This document shows, piece after piece, positions 1 through 10,397 of a stretch of 64,000 nucleotides of DNA. The stretch is taken from contig JALHLK010000013.1 of assembly GCA_022844565.1 (NCBI GenBank), forward strand, positions 1 through 64,000, in the 5' to 3' direction. This DNA comes from Saprospiraceae bacterium. GTDB lineage: Bacteria > Bacteroidota > Bacteroidia > Chitinophagales > Saprospiraceae. The first letter of the stretch is position 1. The number at the start of each line of letters is the position of its first letter. The notes beneath the pieces were generated by a model, which was given only the letters and a program-made list of their open reading frames with translations, did no database searches and was not told the origin of the DNA. The translations under genes and the position numbers were made by a program.

Positions 1-2
1 TT

Positions 3-98
3 TCAGCTTTAGTTGCTTATCAAACCTTTGAAAAAAAACCAAGCATCAAAATCAAGCACGAACTTGACTCTTTTAAACCCTTTTTGACTGCAGCTTAA
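3..98 (+). CDS. C-terminal end of an unidentified protein (partial)
   Basis: An open frame enters from the left edge and ends at a TAA at 96-98, giving about 31 residues ending in FKPFLTAA. I do not recognise the family from so short a piece. The stop lies two bases before the first possible codon of the M20 peptidase frame, which would fit translational coupling. It could also be a chance open frame. Confidence 0.4.
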   Translation, partial: SALVAYQTFEKKPSIKIKHELDSFKPFLTAA

Positions 99-100
99 AC

Positions 101-1384
101 ATTATTCACGTTACTTTAGCATTTATAATTATATGTTCAGCTCTGAGAAGTCAAACATTATCGGATACTGAAAAAAGGTTAATCGTTGCTATCGACAAAA
201 ATTATAAAGAAACACTAGCGCTATTAGAAGAAGTTGTGAATATCAATTCAGGAACGCTTAATTTCAAGGGAATAAGATCAGTTTCTAAAGTTTTTGAAAG
301 AGAGTTTAGTAAAATAGGGTTTACAACAGAATGGATTACTTTACCGGATTCAGTAAAAAGAGCAGGCCATTTTGTAGCGCACAGAAAAGGAAAGAAAGGA
401 AAAAAGTTGTTCTTCATAGGTCATCTTGACACCGTTTTTGAAGAAGATATGCCCTTTAAACCTTTTCACTATATTGATGAAAATACGGCAAAAGGTCAAG
501 GTGTTAATGACATGAAAGGTGGCAATGTGATGATTTTTGCTACTTTAAAAGCACTACATGAGCTAAATTTATTGGAGGATAGGACGATTACTGTATACTT
601 TCCCGGAGATGAAGAAAATGCGGGTAAATATGCATCTGTTAGTAGAGAAGATTTTATTAAAAGGGCTAAGCAGCACGACTATGCGCTTGGCTATGAAACT
701 GCACAGAGCTTTAGTATTGCAACTGTAGCGAGAAGGGGTGCAAGCGGTTGGAGTTTAAAAACGGAAGGCAAACAAGCACATTCGTCAGGAGTTTTTAGAG
801 AAAGTGTAGGATACGGTGCTATTTATGAAGCCGCAAGAATACTCAATGAGTTTAGATTAGAATTGGCCGGAGAAAAGTATTTGACGTTTAATCCAGGACA
901 ATTACTTGGCGGTTCAGATGTAGATTATAATGAAGCCAATGGACAAGGCACCGCCTTAGGTAAAACCAATATTGTATCTAGGGAGGCATATGTGACCGGT
1001 GATTTGAGATTTTTAGGGGAAGAGCAAAAGGAGAAAGCAAGGGTCAAAATGATTGAAATAGTTACAAAAAACCTTCCTGGAACAAGCGCTAGCATCACAT
1101 TTACAGATGGAATTCCTTCCATGGCACCAAAAGACGGAAATTACGAATTAGTATCAAAATTAAACAAGGTAAGCTTAGACATGGGCCTCGGAGAAGTAAA
1201 AGCGGGTGATCCAGGGTCTAGAGGTGCCGGTGATATTTCTTATGTTGGTGAGTTCCTCAATTGTATTGATGGCTTGGGTGCATCAGGTACAGGCGCACAT
1301 TCACCAGACGAGACCATAAATATGAAAGAATATCCAAACCTATTGCGACGCAGTGTAGTATTTATCTACAGACTGTTAGAATAG
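101..1384 (+). CDS. M20-family zinc metallopeptidase (glutamate carboxypeptidase type), exported
   Basis: Predicted dinuclear zinc exopeptidase or deacylase of the M20/M25/M40 family, closest in layout to carboxypeptidase G2-like proteins. Counting from the GTG at 236, the metal-site motif HLDTVFEED is at about 63-71, VNDMKGG at about 90-96, the catalytic-glutamate motif PGDEENAG at about 123-130, and the last metal histidine in GTGAHSPDE near the C-terminus. The GTG is probably not the true start: it lies in the conserved first helix, and the frame stays open back to 77. The upstream part encodes a hydrophobic, signal-peptide-like stretch (about 104-150) followed by a short acidic region. 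No ATG, GTG or TTG occurs in frame there; tandem ATT codons at 101-106 are the only plausible initiators. The start is therefore unsettled, the family call is firm. It converges on bshC. Confidence 0.85.
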   Translation: MIHVTLAFIIICSALRSQTLSDTEKRLIVAIDKNYKETLALLEEVVNINSGTLNFKGIRSVSKVFEREFSKIGFTTEWITLPDSVKRAGHFVAHRKGKKGKKLFFIGHLDTVFEEDMPFKPFHYIDENTAKGQGVNDMKGGNVMIFATLKALHELNLLEDRTITVYFPGDEENAGKYASVSREDFIKRAKQHDYALGYETAQSFSIATVARRGASGWSLKTEGKQAHSSGVFRESVGYGAIYEAARILNEFRLELAGEKYLTFNPGQLLGGSDVDYNEANGQGTALGKTNIVSREAYVTGDLRFLGEEQKEKARVKMIEIVTKNLPGTSASITFTDGIPSMAPKDGNYELVSKLNKVSLDMGLGEVKAGDPGSRGAGDISYVGEFLNCIDGLGASGTGAHSPDETINMKEYPNLLRRSVVFIYRLLE

Positions 1385-1504
1385 GTTTTGATGGAACCAC
1401 TCTCGATTATAAATTTGTAATTTCATTAAAAAATCGAAACTGTAGCATTAAATCATCGACCTTATTCATCAATATATTAATTTGTCAATATAAATAGAGA
1501 GAAA

Positions 1505-3097
1505 TTAATTTTCTTCGACTATGACAATTAATTCCTTATTTAACGGATTAAGGTTTTCGAACAATATTGGCAGTAATTTGTCACCAAAAATGAGAAAATA
1601 CTGAAAAAAATTATCGACTCTTTCTTGTAATCCCTCTCCTGGAAATAACTTTTGATGCAATTTAGCGATTTGATTTATTGCTGTTTCTTCATTTTTTTTC
1701 AATGACTTTATCATCCTTGCTTCCAAACTTTCAATTTGCTTCAAAGCTTTTGTTCTTTCGACTTCCACCCCATCTTTTAAACCCTTTTCTATCTCAATTG
1801 CTTTATCAGCTATTTGACTGAATACTTTGATTAAATCATCCTTTTCTTTTGACAAATCTAACTCTATTGTACTAACAGATTGTAAATATTTTTGGTTAAT
1901 ATTGTTTACGTCCTCAAATAAATCTTTCCAATTTAAACCTAGATTTTCGGCCGTTTTTAATTGTGGCTTTAATACAAACATGGTAGAGTTTCTTCTGATT
2001 AATACAGGCATAAAGGTTCCAAAATATTTCATTAATTCCTTTCGCTCTTGCCAATAAGCTAACTCTCCCCCACCTCCAATATAAGCTATATTCGGAAAAA
2101 TAGATTCTTGGTAAACTGGTCTAAGAATTACGTTTGGACTAAAAAACTCCGGTGAAGAATCTACTAAATTTAAAATTTCTTCCTCACTCCAACTTAGATC
2201 CGTATTTAATACTTTAAAATTTCCATCTTCAAAAACTATCCGTTCGCGGAGGCCCTTTTCGAAATAAAACAAATTGACATCTCTTGCATGTGCTTGCGGT
2301 TTATATCCAAGTCCTTCCAAGTCCTTTTGAGCCTTTTCAACTATGATGTGAGAATGCTTTTGAGTTAGTTCTTTTTTAATAGCGGGAATGAATTGCCTTT
2401 TTAATATTGAGTCATCCGTATTAACGACAATCAATCCTTGATTTTTAAAAAGCAGATTTAAAAAATAAAACACAAAGTCATTATAATTACCAGATTTATC
2501 CATTGCTGATTGGAAAATGGAAATGATGGTATTTGCATTTTCAGATTCTCCTAAAATGGCTTTGAATTCTTCAAAACTTTCTTTCAAACCATCCATCGAC
2601 ATTCTCCCTACAGGTCCTTTCTCTTCATTATTCCAAATTACTTTTTTTCCATAAATTGTTAAATGATTTACCTCTTCAAAATCATGGTCTTCGCTACCGT
2701 TGATAAAAATGGGAATAATCTTTTTACCAGAAATTTTTGTTAAATGTTCTGCCAAAACGATCGTCGAAACTATTTTTGTAATATAGTAAAAAGGTCCAGT
2801 AAAAAGAGCGGGTTGATGGGCTGTGATTACCGTGAAACTATCATCTGACATCAGAGCATCAATATTTTCTTGTTGTCTTCCAGAGACCTCAACTTTTTTA
2901 TATTGTTGGCTGATAGCTTCATGCAAAGCACTTCTATTTACCTTGTATTTACTTCTATCGTTAATCGCTGATAATAAACCATTTTCGTCTGGAGAAAAGC
3001 TTAAATATTCTGAAAATATTTGACTGTTTAATTGATAATCTTTATCTCGCTTTGAAAATTGTTTTACCTTATCGAAACCAACATGATGAATAACCAT
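1505..3097 (-). CDS. bshC: Bacillithiol biosynthesis cysteine-adding enzyme BshC
   Basis: Likely catalyses the last step of bacillithiol synthesis, adding cysteine to glucosaminyl malate in the cytoplasm. At 530 aa it has family length. Visible signatures are AHQPALFTGPFYYITK at about 93-108, the nucleotide-like pocket motif GSEDHDFEEV at about 134-143, and GGGGELAYWQERKE in the second half. A long charged helical segment at about 420-490 matches the coiled coil that mediates BshC dimerisation. It is first in a minus-strand series, with a TATATTTG promoter about 70 bp upstream. bshA and bshB are not in the window. Confidence 0.93.
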   Translation of the reverse strand: MVIHHVGFDKVKQFSKRDKDYQLNSQIFSEYLSFSPDENGLLSAINDRSKYKVNRSALHEAISQQYKKVEVSGRQQENIDALMSDDSFTVITAHQPALFTGPFYYITKIVSTIVLAEHLTKISGKKIIPIFINGSEDHDFEEVNHLTIYGKKVIWNNEEKGPVGRMSMDGLKESFEEFKAILGESENANTIISIFQSAMDKSGNYNDFVFYFLNLLFKNQGLIVVNTDDSILKRQFIPAIKKELTQKHSHIIVEKAQKDLEGLGYKPQAHARDVNLFYFEKGLRERIVFEDGNFKVLNTDLSWSEEEILNLVDSSPEFFSPNVILRPVYQESIFPNIAYIGGGGELAYWQERKELMKYFGTFMPVLIRRNSTMFVLKPQLKTAENLGLNWKDLFEDVNNINQKYLQSVSTIELDLSKEKDDLIKVFSQIADKAIEIEKGLKDGVEVERTKALKQIESLEARMIKSLKKNEETAINQIAKLHQKLFPGEGLQERVDNFFQYFLIFGDKLLPILFENLNPLNKELIVIVEEN

Positions 3098-3166
3098 AGT
3101 ATATATTTAATTAAGAGACAAAGAAATGGATTAATGGGGGCATTCTCATCAAAATAATTGTTAAAA

Positions 3167-3174
3167 CAAATATA
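3167..3174 (-). promoter_or_regulatory. Promoter -7 element for bshC
   Basis: On the minus strand the sequence is TATATTTG, matching the Bacteroidetes -7 consensus TAnnTTTG. Transcription would start near 3160, giving a leader of about 60 nt before the bshC ATG at 3097. Confidence 0.5.
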
Positions 3175-3236
3175 AATTAGTCTCAATATTATTTTAAGGA
3201 ACAAATCAAAACTGGTGAGCGTTCTCTTTACAGTTC

Positions 3237-4106
3237 TTAAAAAGCAAAATAATCAATAATAAATAAGGATCCATAAATAACACTGGCGATTCCATTTGTT
3301 GTAAAAAAAGCCATATTTACTTTTGACAAGTCACTTACTTTCACTAATGTATGTTGATAAAAGACTAACATTGAAAAAATAATTAAACCTAATATAGACA
3401 AAATGCCGATTGCCTGATAATTTTGAAAAGCAAAAATGGTAGCCGAACTTATACTGACTATTGAAATTAAATGCAAAATTCTTGAAATTAACAAAGCTCT
3501 ATGTCCGCCAAAATAAGAAGGTATCGAATACAATCGTTGTTCTTTATCAAAATACTCGTCTTGCAATGCATAAATTATGTCAAACCCAGACACCCAAAAT
3601 AAAACAGAAATACCAAAAAGAACACTGATAATCCCGAAGTACCCTGTTACTGCCAAATATGCTCCAATTGGTGCAAGACTCAACCCCAATCCTAAGACGA
3701 GATGACATAAAAATGTAAAACGCTTAGTAAAGGAATAACCTAAAACAACTAGTAAAGCAATGGGACTTAAATAAAAACATATACTATTTATGAAATAAGT
3801 TGTAGCTACGAATAATATACAATTCAATATTATGAACAATAAAGCTGCCCTGGAGGTTATGAGTCCTTTTGGAATTTCTCTTTCGGCAGATCTGGAATTG
3901 AGCTTATCAATATCACGATCAACATATCTATTAAACGCCATCGCTGCACTTCTTGCAAATACCATGCAAAGAATAATCAAAAAGAGTTTTTTATCATCAA
4001 ACATATTATTGCTATCCAACAAACCTAGTATATATCCTACAATTGCAAATGGCAATGCAAAAATGGTGTGTGAAAACTTAATTAGGCTCAAGTAGTTTTT
4101 TATCAT
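3237..4106 (-). CDS. UbiA-family prenyltransferase
   Basis: Integral-membrane aromatic prenyltransferase of the UbiA superfamily, 289 aa. It carries the two Asp-rich motifs that bind the Mg-diphosphate of the prenyl donor: NRYVDRDID at about 59-67 and DIIYALQDEYFD near 175-186. About eight hydrophobic helices are visible between them and towards the C-terminus. In Bacteroidetes such proteins act in menaquinone synthesis, either on a 4-hydroxybenzoate-like substrate or as the futalosine-pathway prenyltransferase. Sequence alone does not settle the acceptor, so no symbol is given. It is separated from bshC by about 140 bp. Confidence 0.85.
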   Translation of the reverse strand: MIKNYLSLIKFSHTIFALPFAIVGYILGLLDSNNMFDDKKLFLIILCMVFARSAAMAFNRYVDRDIDKLNSRSAEREIPKGLITSRAALLFIILNCILFVATTYFINSICFYLSPIALLVVLGYSFTKRFTFLCHLVLGLGLSLAPIGAYLAVTGYFGIISVLFGISVLFWVSGFDIIYALQDEYFDKEQRLYSIPSYFGGHRALLISRILHLISIVSISSATIFAFQNYQAIGILSILGLIIFSMLVFYQHTLVKVSDLSKVNMAFFTTNGIASVIYGSLFIIDYFAF

Positions 4107-4199
4107 ACTTATTTAAACATGTTGTTCTTAATAAAATGAGGATTTAAAAAAATAGTATGGAATTTATTAATTTTAAAATAACCATCTTTTTAAATAAAG

Positions 4200-4235
4200 A
4201 AAAGAGCGTTGGAAAACAAATTCCAACGCTCTTTT
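4200..4235 (-). terminator. Hairpin terminator downstream of the DUF1573 gene
   Basis: A perfect 15-bp inverted repeat (arms 4200-4214 and 4221-4235, AAAAGAGCGTTGGAA) with a 6-nt loop lies just past the stop of the DUF1573 gene. A T-rich run follows on the minus strand. It separates that gene from the prenyltransferase downstream. Confidence 0.8.
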
Positions 4236-4265
4236 ATTGCAAACCCTAAAAGGGATTGATATAAA

Positions 4266-4814
4266 TTATTGAGCTGCTTGTGGAGTACCTACTACCGTTC
4301 CAAATATTCTTAGATTTGTAGTTGTAGGCTCTGTATTAGCTGTTATGTCAATAGTCTTAGATTGAGCAGCACCTTCAGCAGTTCCTTTACCTTTTGAATC
4401 AAATACAGCTTTGATTTCACCCGTTTTACCTGGTGCGATAGCATCTTTAGGCCAATCAGGTACTGTACAACCACAACTAGCAGTTGCATTAGTAATAACC
4501 AATGGTTCTTTACCTGTGTTGGTAAACTTGAAAATTTTTGTAACTTTCTCACCATCTTTTACTGTACCGAAGTCATACTCGTATTCAGCAAATTTAATAG
4601 AAGTGGTAGGTCCAGTTGCAACAGGAGCAGCAGGAGTTGCACTTCCGTCAGCAGTAGGAGTAGTCATTGCCATGTTTGCATCTACTGGAGTAGCTGCATC
4701 TGCTGTACCTTCCGTACCAACGCTAGCCTCAGCAACATCACCATCTTTTGCTTCATTTTTACAAGCTATCAAGCTCATTCCCAACATAAAAACAAAAAAG
4801 AATTTTTTCATCAT
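4266..4814 (-). CDS. DUF1573-domain lipoprotein
   Basis: Small surface or periplasmic lipoprotein of 182 aa. The signal peptide ends in a lipobox with Cys18 (SLIAC). Residues about 25-72 are an Ala/Thr/Pro-rich flexible linker of low complexity. The remainder is the Ig-like DUF1573 domain, with the typical YDFGTVKDGEKVTKIFKF opening and the TNATASCGCTVPDWP block. DUF1573 proteins are common in Bacteroidetes and their role is unknown. It stands alone, with its own terminator downstream and about 200 bp of AT-rich sequence upstream. Confidence 0.88.
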   Translation of the reverse strand: MMKKFFFVFMLGMSLIACKNEAKDGDVAEASVGTEGTADAATPVDANMAMTTPTADGSATPAAPVATGPTTSIKFAEYEYDFGTVKDGEKVTKIFKFTNTGKEPLVITNATASCGCTVPDWPKDAIAPGKTGEIKAVFDSKGKGTAEGAAQSKTIDITANTEPTTTNLRIFGTVVGTPQAAQ

Positions 4815-5022
4815 TTAAAATTTTAATATAATTTGAATTAAATATGCCACAAAAATAATACATTGAAAACAACGTAAGCAATTAAATCAATGTGATTAAC
4901 ATGCCATTAACACCAACATAATGATTTTTGTTGCCACAAATATAAAAATAATTCTTAATAATATACATATTAACTAATTATTTTATATGAAAAAACATTG
5001 AATCTTGGATATATAGGTTTAA

Positions 5023-6081
5023 TTAAATTGTTTGTGATAAAATGATGTTAACACTTTCCTTTTCCACTAAAAAACCGTCGTGACCATATTTACTTTCTAT
5101 CTCATAAAGAACACTGTTTTTGATGTGTTGATTCAAATATCGTTGATCTTCTAAAGGGTACAAAATATCTGAAGTTATACCAATTATCACTGATTTAGCC
5201 TTTATTTGACTAAGTGCGGATTCTCTTGACGCTCTGCCTCTTCCAACATCGTGGCTATCTCCAATTTTTGTAAACAAATAATACGAGTAGGCATTGTACC
5301 GGTTAGCCAATTTCAAGCCTTGATATCTCTGATAAGAGCTTGCTTTAAAATGATCAACCTTTGATGATTCTTCAGATTGACTTAAATTGAAACCTTCATA
5401 AGTCCGATATGATAGCATTGCAATTGCGCGAGCTGCCTTTAATCCCTCAATTCCACTTTGTTTGGTATTTTCTGACCAAGATTTGTCAGATTCAATGGCC
5501 ATTCTTTGGGATTCATTAAAAGCAACAGCCCAAGGCGAGTGGTAAGCACTTGTAGCGATAAGCACTAAGTTTTTAATCCTATCACTCTCCATTATTGCCC
5601 ATTCCATAGCTTGATGCCCACCAATAGATGCTCCTACTAAAGTATGTATTTGATCAATTCCGAGATGAGATCTTAATTTTATAAAGCCGCCAACCAAATC
5701 TCTGACGGTCAAATTAGGAAAATCGTGATAATATTGTGTACCTGTCAGCGGATTAATATCTAAAGCGCATGTTGATCCATAATGTGACCCTAATGCATTT
5801 GCACAAACTATAAAGTGCTTATTTGGGTCTATTGGACAATTTTCTCCTACCATATCACTCCACCATTCTGTAGGATTACTATTACCTGTTAAGGCATGAA
5901 TAATCCATACAACATTATCCTTTGCCTCATTGAGTTGGCCAAAAGTGTGGTAAGCAATCCTTGGTTGAGTTAATTTAGTACCTGATTCAAGGATAAAATC
6001 TTCATTTAAGTAATAATACTTTATTTCTGTATATTTCTGCATACTTTTACTTTCTTGGGCAGGAGAAAACTGAACACTCAT
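5023..6081 (-). CDS. metX: Homoserine O-acetyltransferase
   Basis: Alpha/beta-hydrolase-fold acyltransferase that acetylates homoserine with acetyl-CoA, the first committed step of methionine synthesis. The 352-aa protein shows GNSNPTEWW near 67-74, the nucleophile elbow GASIGGHQA with Ser152, the catalytic Asp in SDILYPLED and the catalytic His in YGHDGFL near the C-terminus. It lies 19 bp downstream of metY, second in an operon read from a SAM riboswitch. Acetyl- versus succinyl-donor use cannot be proven by eye, but partnership with a MetY enzyme favours acetyl. Confidence 0.93.
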   Translation of the reverse strand: MSVQFSPAQESKSMQKYTEIKYYYLNEDFILESGTKLTQPRIAYHTFGQLNEAKDNVVWIIHALTGNSNPTEWWSDMVGENCPIDPNKHFIVCANALGSHYGSTCALDINPLTGTQYYHDFPNLTVRDLVGGFIKLRSHLGIDQIHTLVGASIGGHQAMEWAIMESDRIKNLVLIATSAYHSPWAVAFNESQRMAIESDKSWSENTKQSGIEGLKAARAIAMLSYRTYEGFNLSQSEESSKVDHFKASSYQRYQGLKLANRYNAYSYYLFTKIGDSHDVGRGRASRESALSQIKAKSVIIGITSDILYPLEDQRYLNQHIKNSVLYEIESKYGHDGFLVEKESVNIILSQTI

Positions 6082-6100
6082 AGATTATTAATTTACAATA

Positions 6101-7420
<1,320 letters not shown>

Positions 7421-7605
7421 TTAAGTAAAATATTAAATTTATTAAATAGAAAGCATTGTTGCCTTTGTTGACATTTCCAATTAGTGGTGTGTTGTTTTTA
7501 AACTTTTGAGAGATTAAAAATAGAAAATGAATACTCAGCGTCTTTTTGAAACTGATTAAAATTTTAGTATAACAAATGTGTGAAAACATGTTTTATTCGT
7601 TTATT

Positions 7606-7714
7606 AAGTTCGTTTATATGCCCCAAGTTTGGGCAGGATTTGGCACCTTGCTTCTAGTAGGTTGCCTGAGGGTCACAGAGCCTGATCTCTCGCCTCATCG
7701 CTATAAAAGAACTT
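7606..7714 (-). promoter_or_regulatory. SAM-I riboswitch controlling metY-metX
   Basis: Read on the minus strand this carries the SAM-I (S-box) core in order: GATGAGGCGAGAGATCAGG, GGCTCTGTGACCCTCAGG, GGCAACC, and the 3' core AAGGTGCCAAATCCTGCC. P1 closes with AAGTTCTTTTAT (7703-7714) against ATAAACGAACTT (7606-7617), 11 of 12 pairs. It is correctly oriented upstream of metY, with about 200 nt to the start codon. I see no clear intrinsic terminator in that leader, so how ligand binding is turned into repression is not visible. Confidence 0.93.
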
Positions 7715-7762
7715 CGAACAAAACTTCAACTTCAAGAAGCTGGAACGAAAATTCTAGCGGCA

Positions 7763-7770
7763 CAAAGATA
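7763..7770 (-). promoter_or_regulatory. Promoter -7 element for the riboswitch-metYX transcript
   Basis: On the minus strand the sequence is TATCTTTG, matching TAnnTTTG. Transcription would begin near 7756, about 40 nt before riboswitch helix P1. No clean -33 TTTG lies at ideal spacing, so confidence is moderate. Confidence 0.45.
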
Positions 7771-8142
7771 TAACATAATTGGCAATTGGAAATTATTTTA
7801 TAGATTTTTTATACTATTGTTTTAAAAAAGCAGTAAATATTAACGAAATTAAACTGGGATATCCCTGAGGTAAAGATGAGAAGGTTGGTTAACTTTGATA
7901 GTTATTATCTTGCTATTCTTTGAATTAAAGTATTTTATTTTGAAAAACTCGAATACTGCCCCTTGCTGCCTTTTTTCATTAGCTTCACTTTTCAATTTAG
8001 TAGTAAAATATTTTTTTAATTAAAAGAGAAAAGATGCACATTTTTCAATGCAATAAAATACTATTTAACAGAGTTCTTTATTAAAAATAGTATAGCAAGA
8101 AAAATTACTTTACAGTTGTTTAATTTTTATAATATTAAAATC
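7771..8142 (+). other. Intergenic stretch without a recognised gene
   Basis: About 370 bp of AT-rich sequence lies between the divergent metYX leader and the MORN-caspase gene. Apart from upstream elements of the two flanking promoters I see no open frame of significance, RNA fold or repeat. Confidence 0.5.
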
Positions 8143-9723
8143 ATGTATAGAAGTAATTTTCTGTGTTTATTTCTCATTCTAGTATGTACCCAGACAAATT
8201 TCGCCAATTGTATAAAAGGGTCTTGTAAAGATGGGTTTGGCAAGGTAGTTTTTACAAACGGTGGTAATTATGAAGGTTTTTTTGTAGATTTCAAGTTTCA
8301 TGGGGAGGGTGTTTTAACCTTTAGAGATGGAAGTTTCTACAAAGGTACTTTTCAAAAAGGGAAGATGAATGGAAAAGGTATTTTCACCTACAAAGAGGGA
8401 CATCTATATCAGGGACAGTTTTTAGACAACAAAAAGCATGGAAAAGGAACTATCGCTTTAGCCAATGGGGATAAATACAGTGGTGACTGGATAAATGATA
8501 AGATGGAAGGCCTTGGTAAATATACTTTTGATGATGGAAGTACTTACGAAGGTCAATTTAAGATAAATTATTTTGAAGGCGAGGGGACTTTAAAAGAATC
8601 AAATGGAAAAGTCAGAACCGGTTTATGGCAAAACAACAAATTAGTAACCAAAGAAAAGACAGAATCAGCATTAAATTGTAATAATTCAGATTGCCACAAT
8701 TGTACGGGCGTATATACATACCAAGATGGTACAATTTTTAAAGGCTTCTTCATAGCTGGAAGACCAAATGGTTACGGACAAGTTTTATATAAAGATGGTG
8801 CGGAATATCTAGGAGAATGGAGTAATAACGCTCCAAATGGGAAAGGAAAATTCAAAGAAGTAACAGGAAAAACATTTGAAGGGCATTGGAAAAATGGAAA
8901 TCTACTATCCAATACATCAATTTTGACTGATTCTAAATCAAGTCACCAATCTCACAGCAAGATTTCAAATATTAATCAAACACAGCAAACGAAAGGATCA
9001 AATTCTTCAACTCAAATTTATGCACTTATCGTAGGTGTAGCTTCATACAATCATATGCCGTCATTGAAATATACCGACGATGATGCTTACCGAATTTACT
9101 CATTTCTTAAAAGTCCAGAAGGTGGTGCTTTAAATGATAACAACATTCAGATTCTCGTTGACGAAAATGCTACCACCCAAAACATTAAAGATGAGTTATT
9201 AAACATATCAAAAAATGCTACTGTGAACGATCTTATTTTGGTCTATTTTGCAGGACATGGAGTGAATGGATATTTTATCCCATATGATTTTAATGGCAAA
9301 TCAAATAAACTAGGATATAACGAAATTGAATCTATAATTGAAACAAGCCCCGCTAAAAACAAGGTAGTGATCGTAGATGCATGTCACTCAGGAAGTCTGC
9401 AAGAAAGAGGACCTTATGACCTTCAACTTCAAGATTTTTATACAAAATTAGGAAATGCAACGAATAGCACAGCTTTTATTACATCTTCCAAAAGCGAAGA
9501 GACATCATTAGAAAGTTCGGGGTTTAGACAAGGTGTTTTTAGTCATTTTCTTATAAAAGGATTAAAAGGAATGGCTAATAAAAATAATGATCATATTGTC
9601 TCTCTTGGAGAGTTGTATGAGTACTTAGTGATGAATGTAAAACAATATTCAGCAAATAGACAAAACCCAACAATTAATGGTGATTACGATCCATTATTAC
9701 CTTTATCATCAATTCGAAAATAA
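8143..9723 (+). CDS. Secreted MORN-repeat protein with C-terminal caspase-like (C14) protease domain
   Basis: Start chosen at the ATG that opens a signal peptide (MYRSNFLCLFLILVCTQ, cleavage near NFA-N); an in-frame TTG lies nine codons upstream. Two blocks of MORN repeats follow: about five units at 40-165 (YEGFF, YKGTF, YQGQF, YSGDW, YEGQF, each with HGEG/NGKG-type endings) and two to three at 188-252, split by a Cys-rich NNSDCHNCTGVY linker. After a Ser/Gln-rich spacer comes a caspase-fold domain from about 291, with catalytic His372 in VYFAGHGVNG and Cys414 in IVDACHSGS. Both dyad residues are present, so it is predicted active. MORN repeats elsewhere bind lipids or proteins; the substrate and trigger here are unknown. 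It overlaps the end of the converging kinase gene by 15 bp. Confidence 0.88.
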   Translation: MYRSNFLCLFLILVCTQTNFANCIKGSCKDGFGKVVFTNGGNYEGFFVDFKFHGEGVLTFRDGSFYKGTFQKGKMNGKGIFTYKEGHLYQGQFLDNKKHGKGTIALANGDKYSGDWINDKMEGLGKYTFDDGSTYEGQFKINYFEGEGTLKESNGKVRTGLWQNNKLVTKEKTESALNCNNSDCHNCTGVYTYQDGTIFKGFFIAGRPNGYGQVLYKDGAEYLGEWSNNAPNGKGKFKEVTGKTFEGHWKNGNLLSNTSILTDSKSSHQSHSKISNINQTQQTKGSNSSTQIYALIVGVASYNHMPSLKYTDDDAYRIYSFLKSPEGGALNDNNIQILVDENATTQNIKDELLNISKNATVNDLILVYFAGHGVNGYFIPYDFNGKSNKLGYNEIESIIETSPAKNKVVIVDACHSGSLQERGPYDLQLQDFYTKLGNATNSTAFITSSKSEETSLESSGFRQGVFSHFLIKGLKGMANKNNDHIVSLGELYEYLVMNVKQYSANRQNPTINGDYDPLLPLSSIRK

Positions 9724-10356
9724 ATTGACATTATATTCATTATCAACTAGTAAATCAGCCATTATTTTATGACTACTGATGATTTTATGTTCGATTTCAA
9801 GTACTGATTCTATAAAATCTGACATTTCTTCCCGACCTCGCTCGCTCCTTTGTTCATACGTGTCTTTGTATGTTCTTTCTAAGAATATTTTACAATCTAC
9901 ATTATTCATCAAAGTAGTATAGGTACCTTCAACGATGATAACCTTCACGTCATTAAACTCTACATTTACCGTATGAACTTTGTTGTCTTTATAATGAACT
10001 AACGGTTTATCAATTTTTTTTACACCTTTTTTTAAAGCATCAATATGACTTTGTAATAAATCAAGATTGACTTCGTGGGGACCCACATTTTCGATGGATA
10101 AAAGTCTATTATTATGATTAGAAGATGGTGGCAACACAAAATAATCATCCATATGAAAAATATACGTATTGAACCCTCTTTTGTCCAATAACATTTCTAA
10201 GGCAATTGCAAGTGTACTTTTACCACATCCACTTTCACCTGAAACGGTAAAGACAAAAACACTTTGTGAATTTTCAATCTTTTGGATAGTTAAATCTAAT
10301 ATTCTTTCTGCAGGTGGTAGATGATGGGCTTTAACTACTATTTTATCTCCAATCAT
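9709..10356 (-). CDS. P-loop kinase of the uridine kinase/phosphoribulokinase family
   Basis: Cytoplasmic 215-aa P-loop protein. The Walker A motif is SGESGCGKST at about 39-48, followed by the family Asp pair in FHMDDYFVLPP (about 73-83) and by GPHEVNLDLL, where uridine kinases contact substrate. VIIVEGTYT is the next core strand (about 140-148). The layout is that of uridine kinase, but the sequence diverges enough that the phosphate acceptor is uncertain. It is convergent with the MORN-caspase gene (15-bp overlap) and divergent from the AlkD-like gene, with about 40 bp between starts. Confidence 0.7.
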   Translation of the reverse strand: MIGDKIVVKAHHLPPAERILDLTIQKIENSQSVFVFTVSGESGCGKSTLAIALEMLLDKRGFNTYIFHMDDYFVLPPSSNHNNRLLSIENVGPHEVNLDLLQSHIDALKKGVKKIDKPLVHYKDNKVHTVNVEFNDVKVIIVEGTYTTLMNNVDCKIFLERTYKDTYEQRSERGREEMSDFIESVLEIEHKIISSHKIMADLLVDNEYNVNLFSN

Positions 10357-10374
10357 AAATAATGATAAAATTTA

Positions 10375-10382
10375 TAAATTTG
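10375..10382 (+). promoter_or_regulatory. Promoter -7 element for the AlkD-like gene
   Basis: TAAATTTG matches TAnnTTTG and places transcription start near 10389, just before the ATG at 10398. This makes that ATG, rather than the in-frame ATG at 10362, the likely start. Confidence 0.5.
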
Positions 10383-10397
10383 CTCAAAAATAGGATA

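Noticed and set aside
4411-4818. 135-codon plus-strand frame
   Set aside because: Antisense of the DUF1573 lipoprotein; its length reflects the repetitive Ala/Thr linker.
7576-7773. Plus-strand open frame of 65 codons
   Set aside because: Antisense of the SAM riboswitch; no family features.
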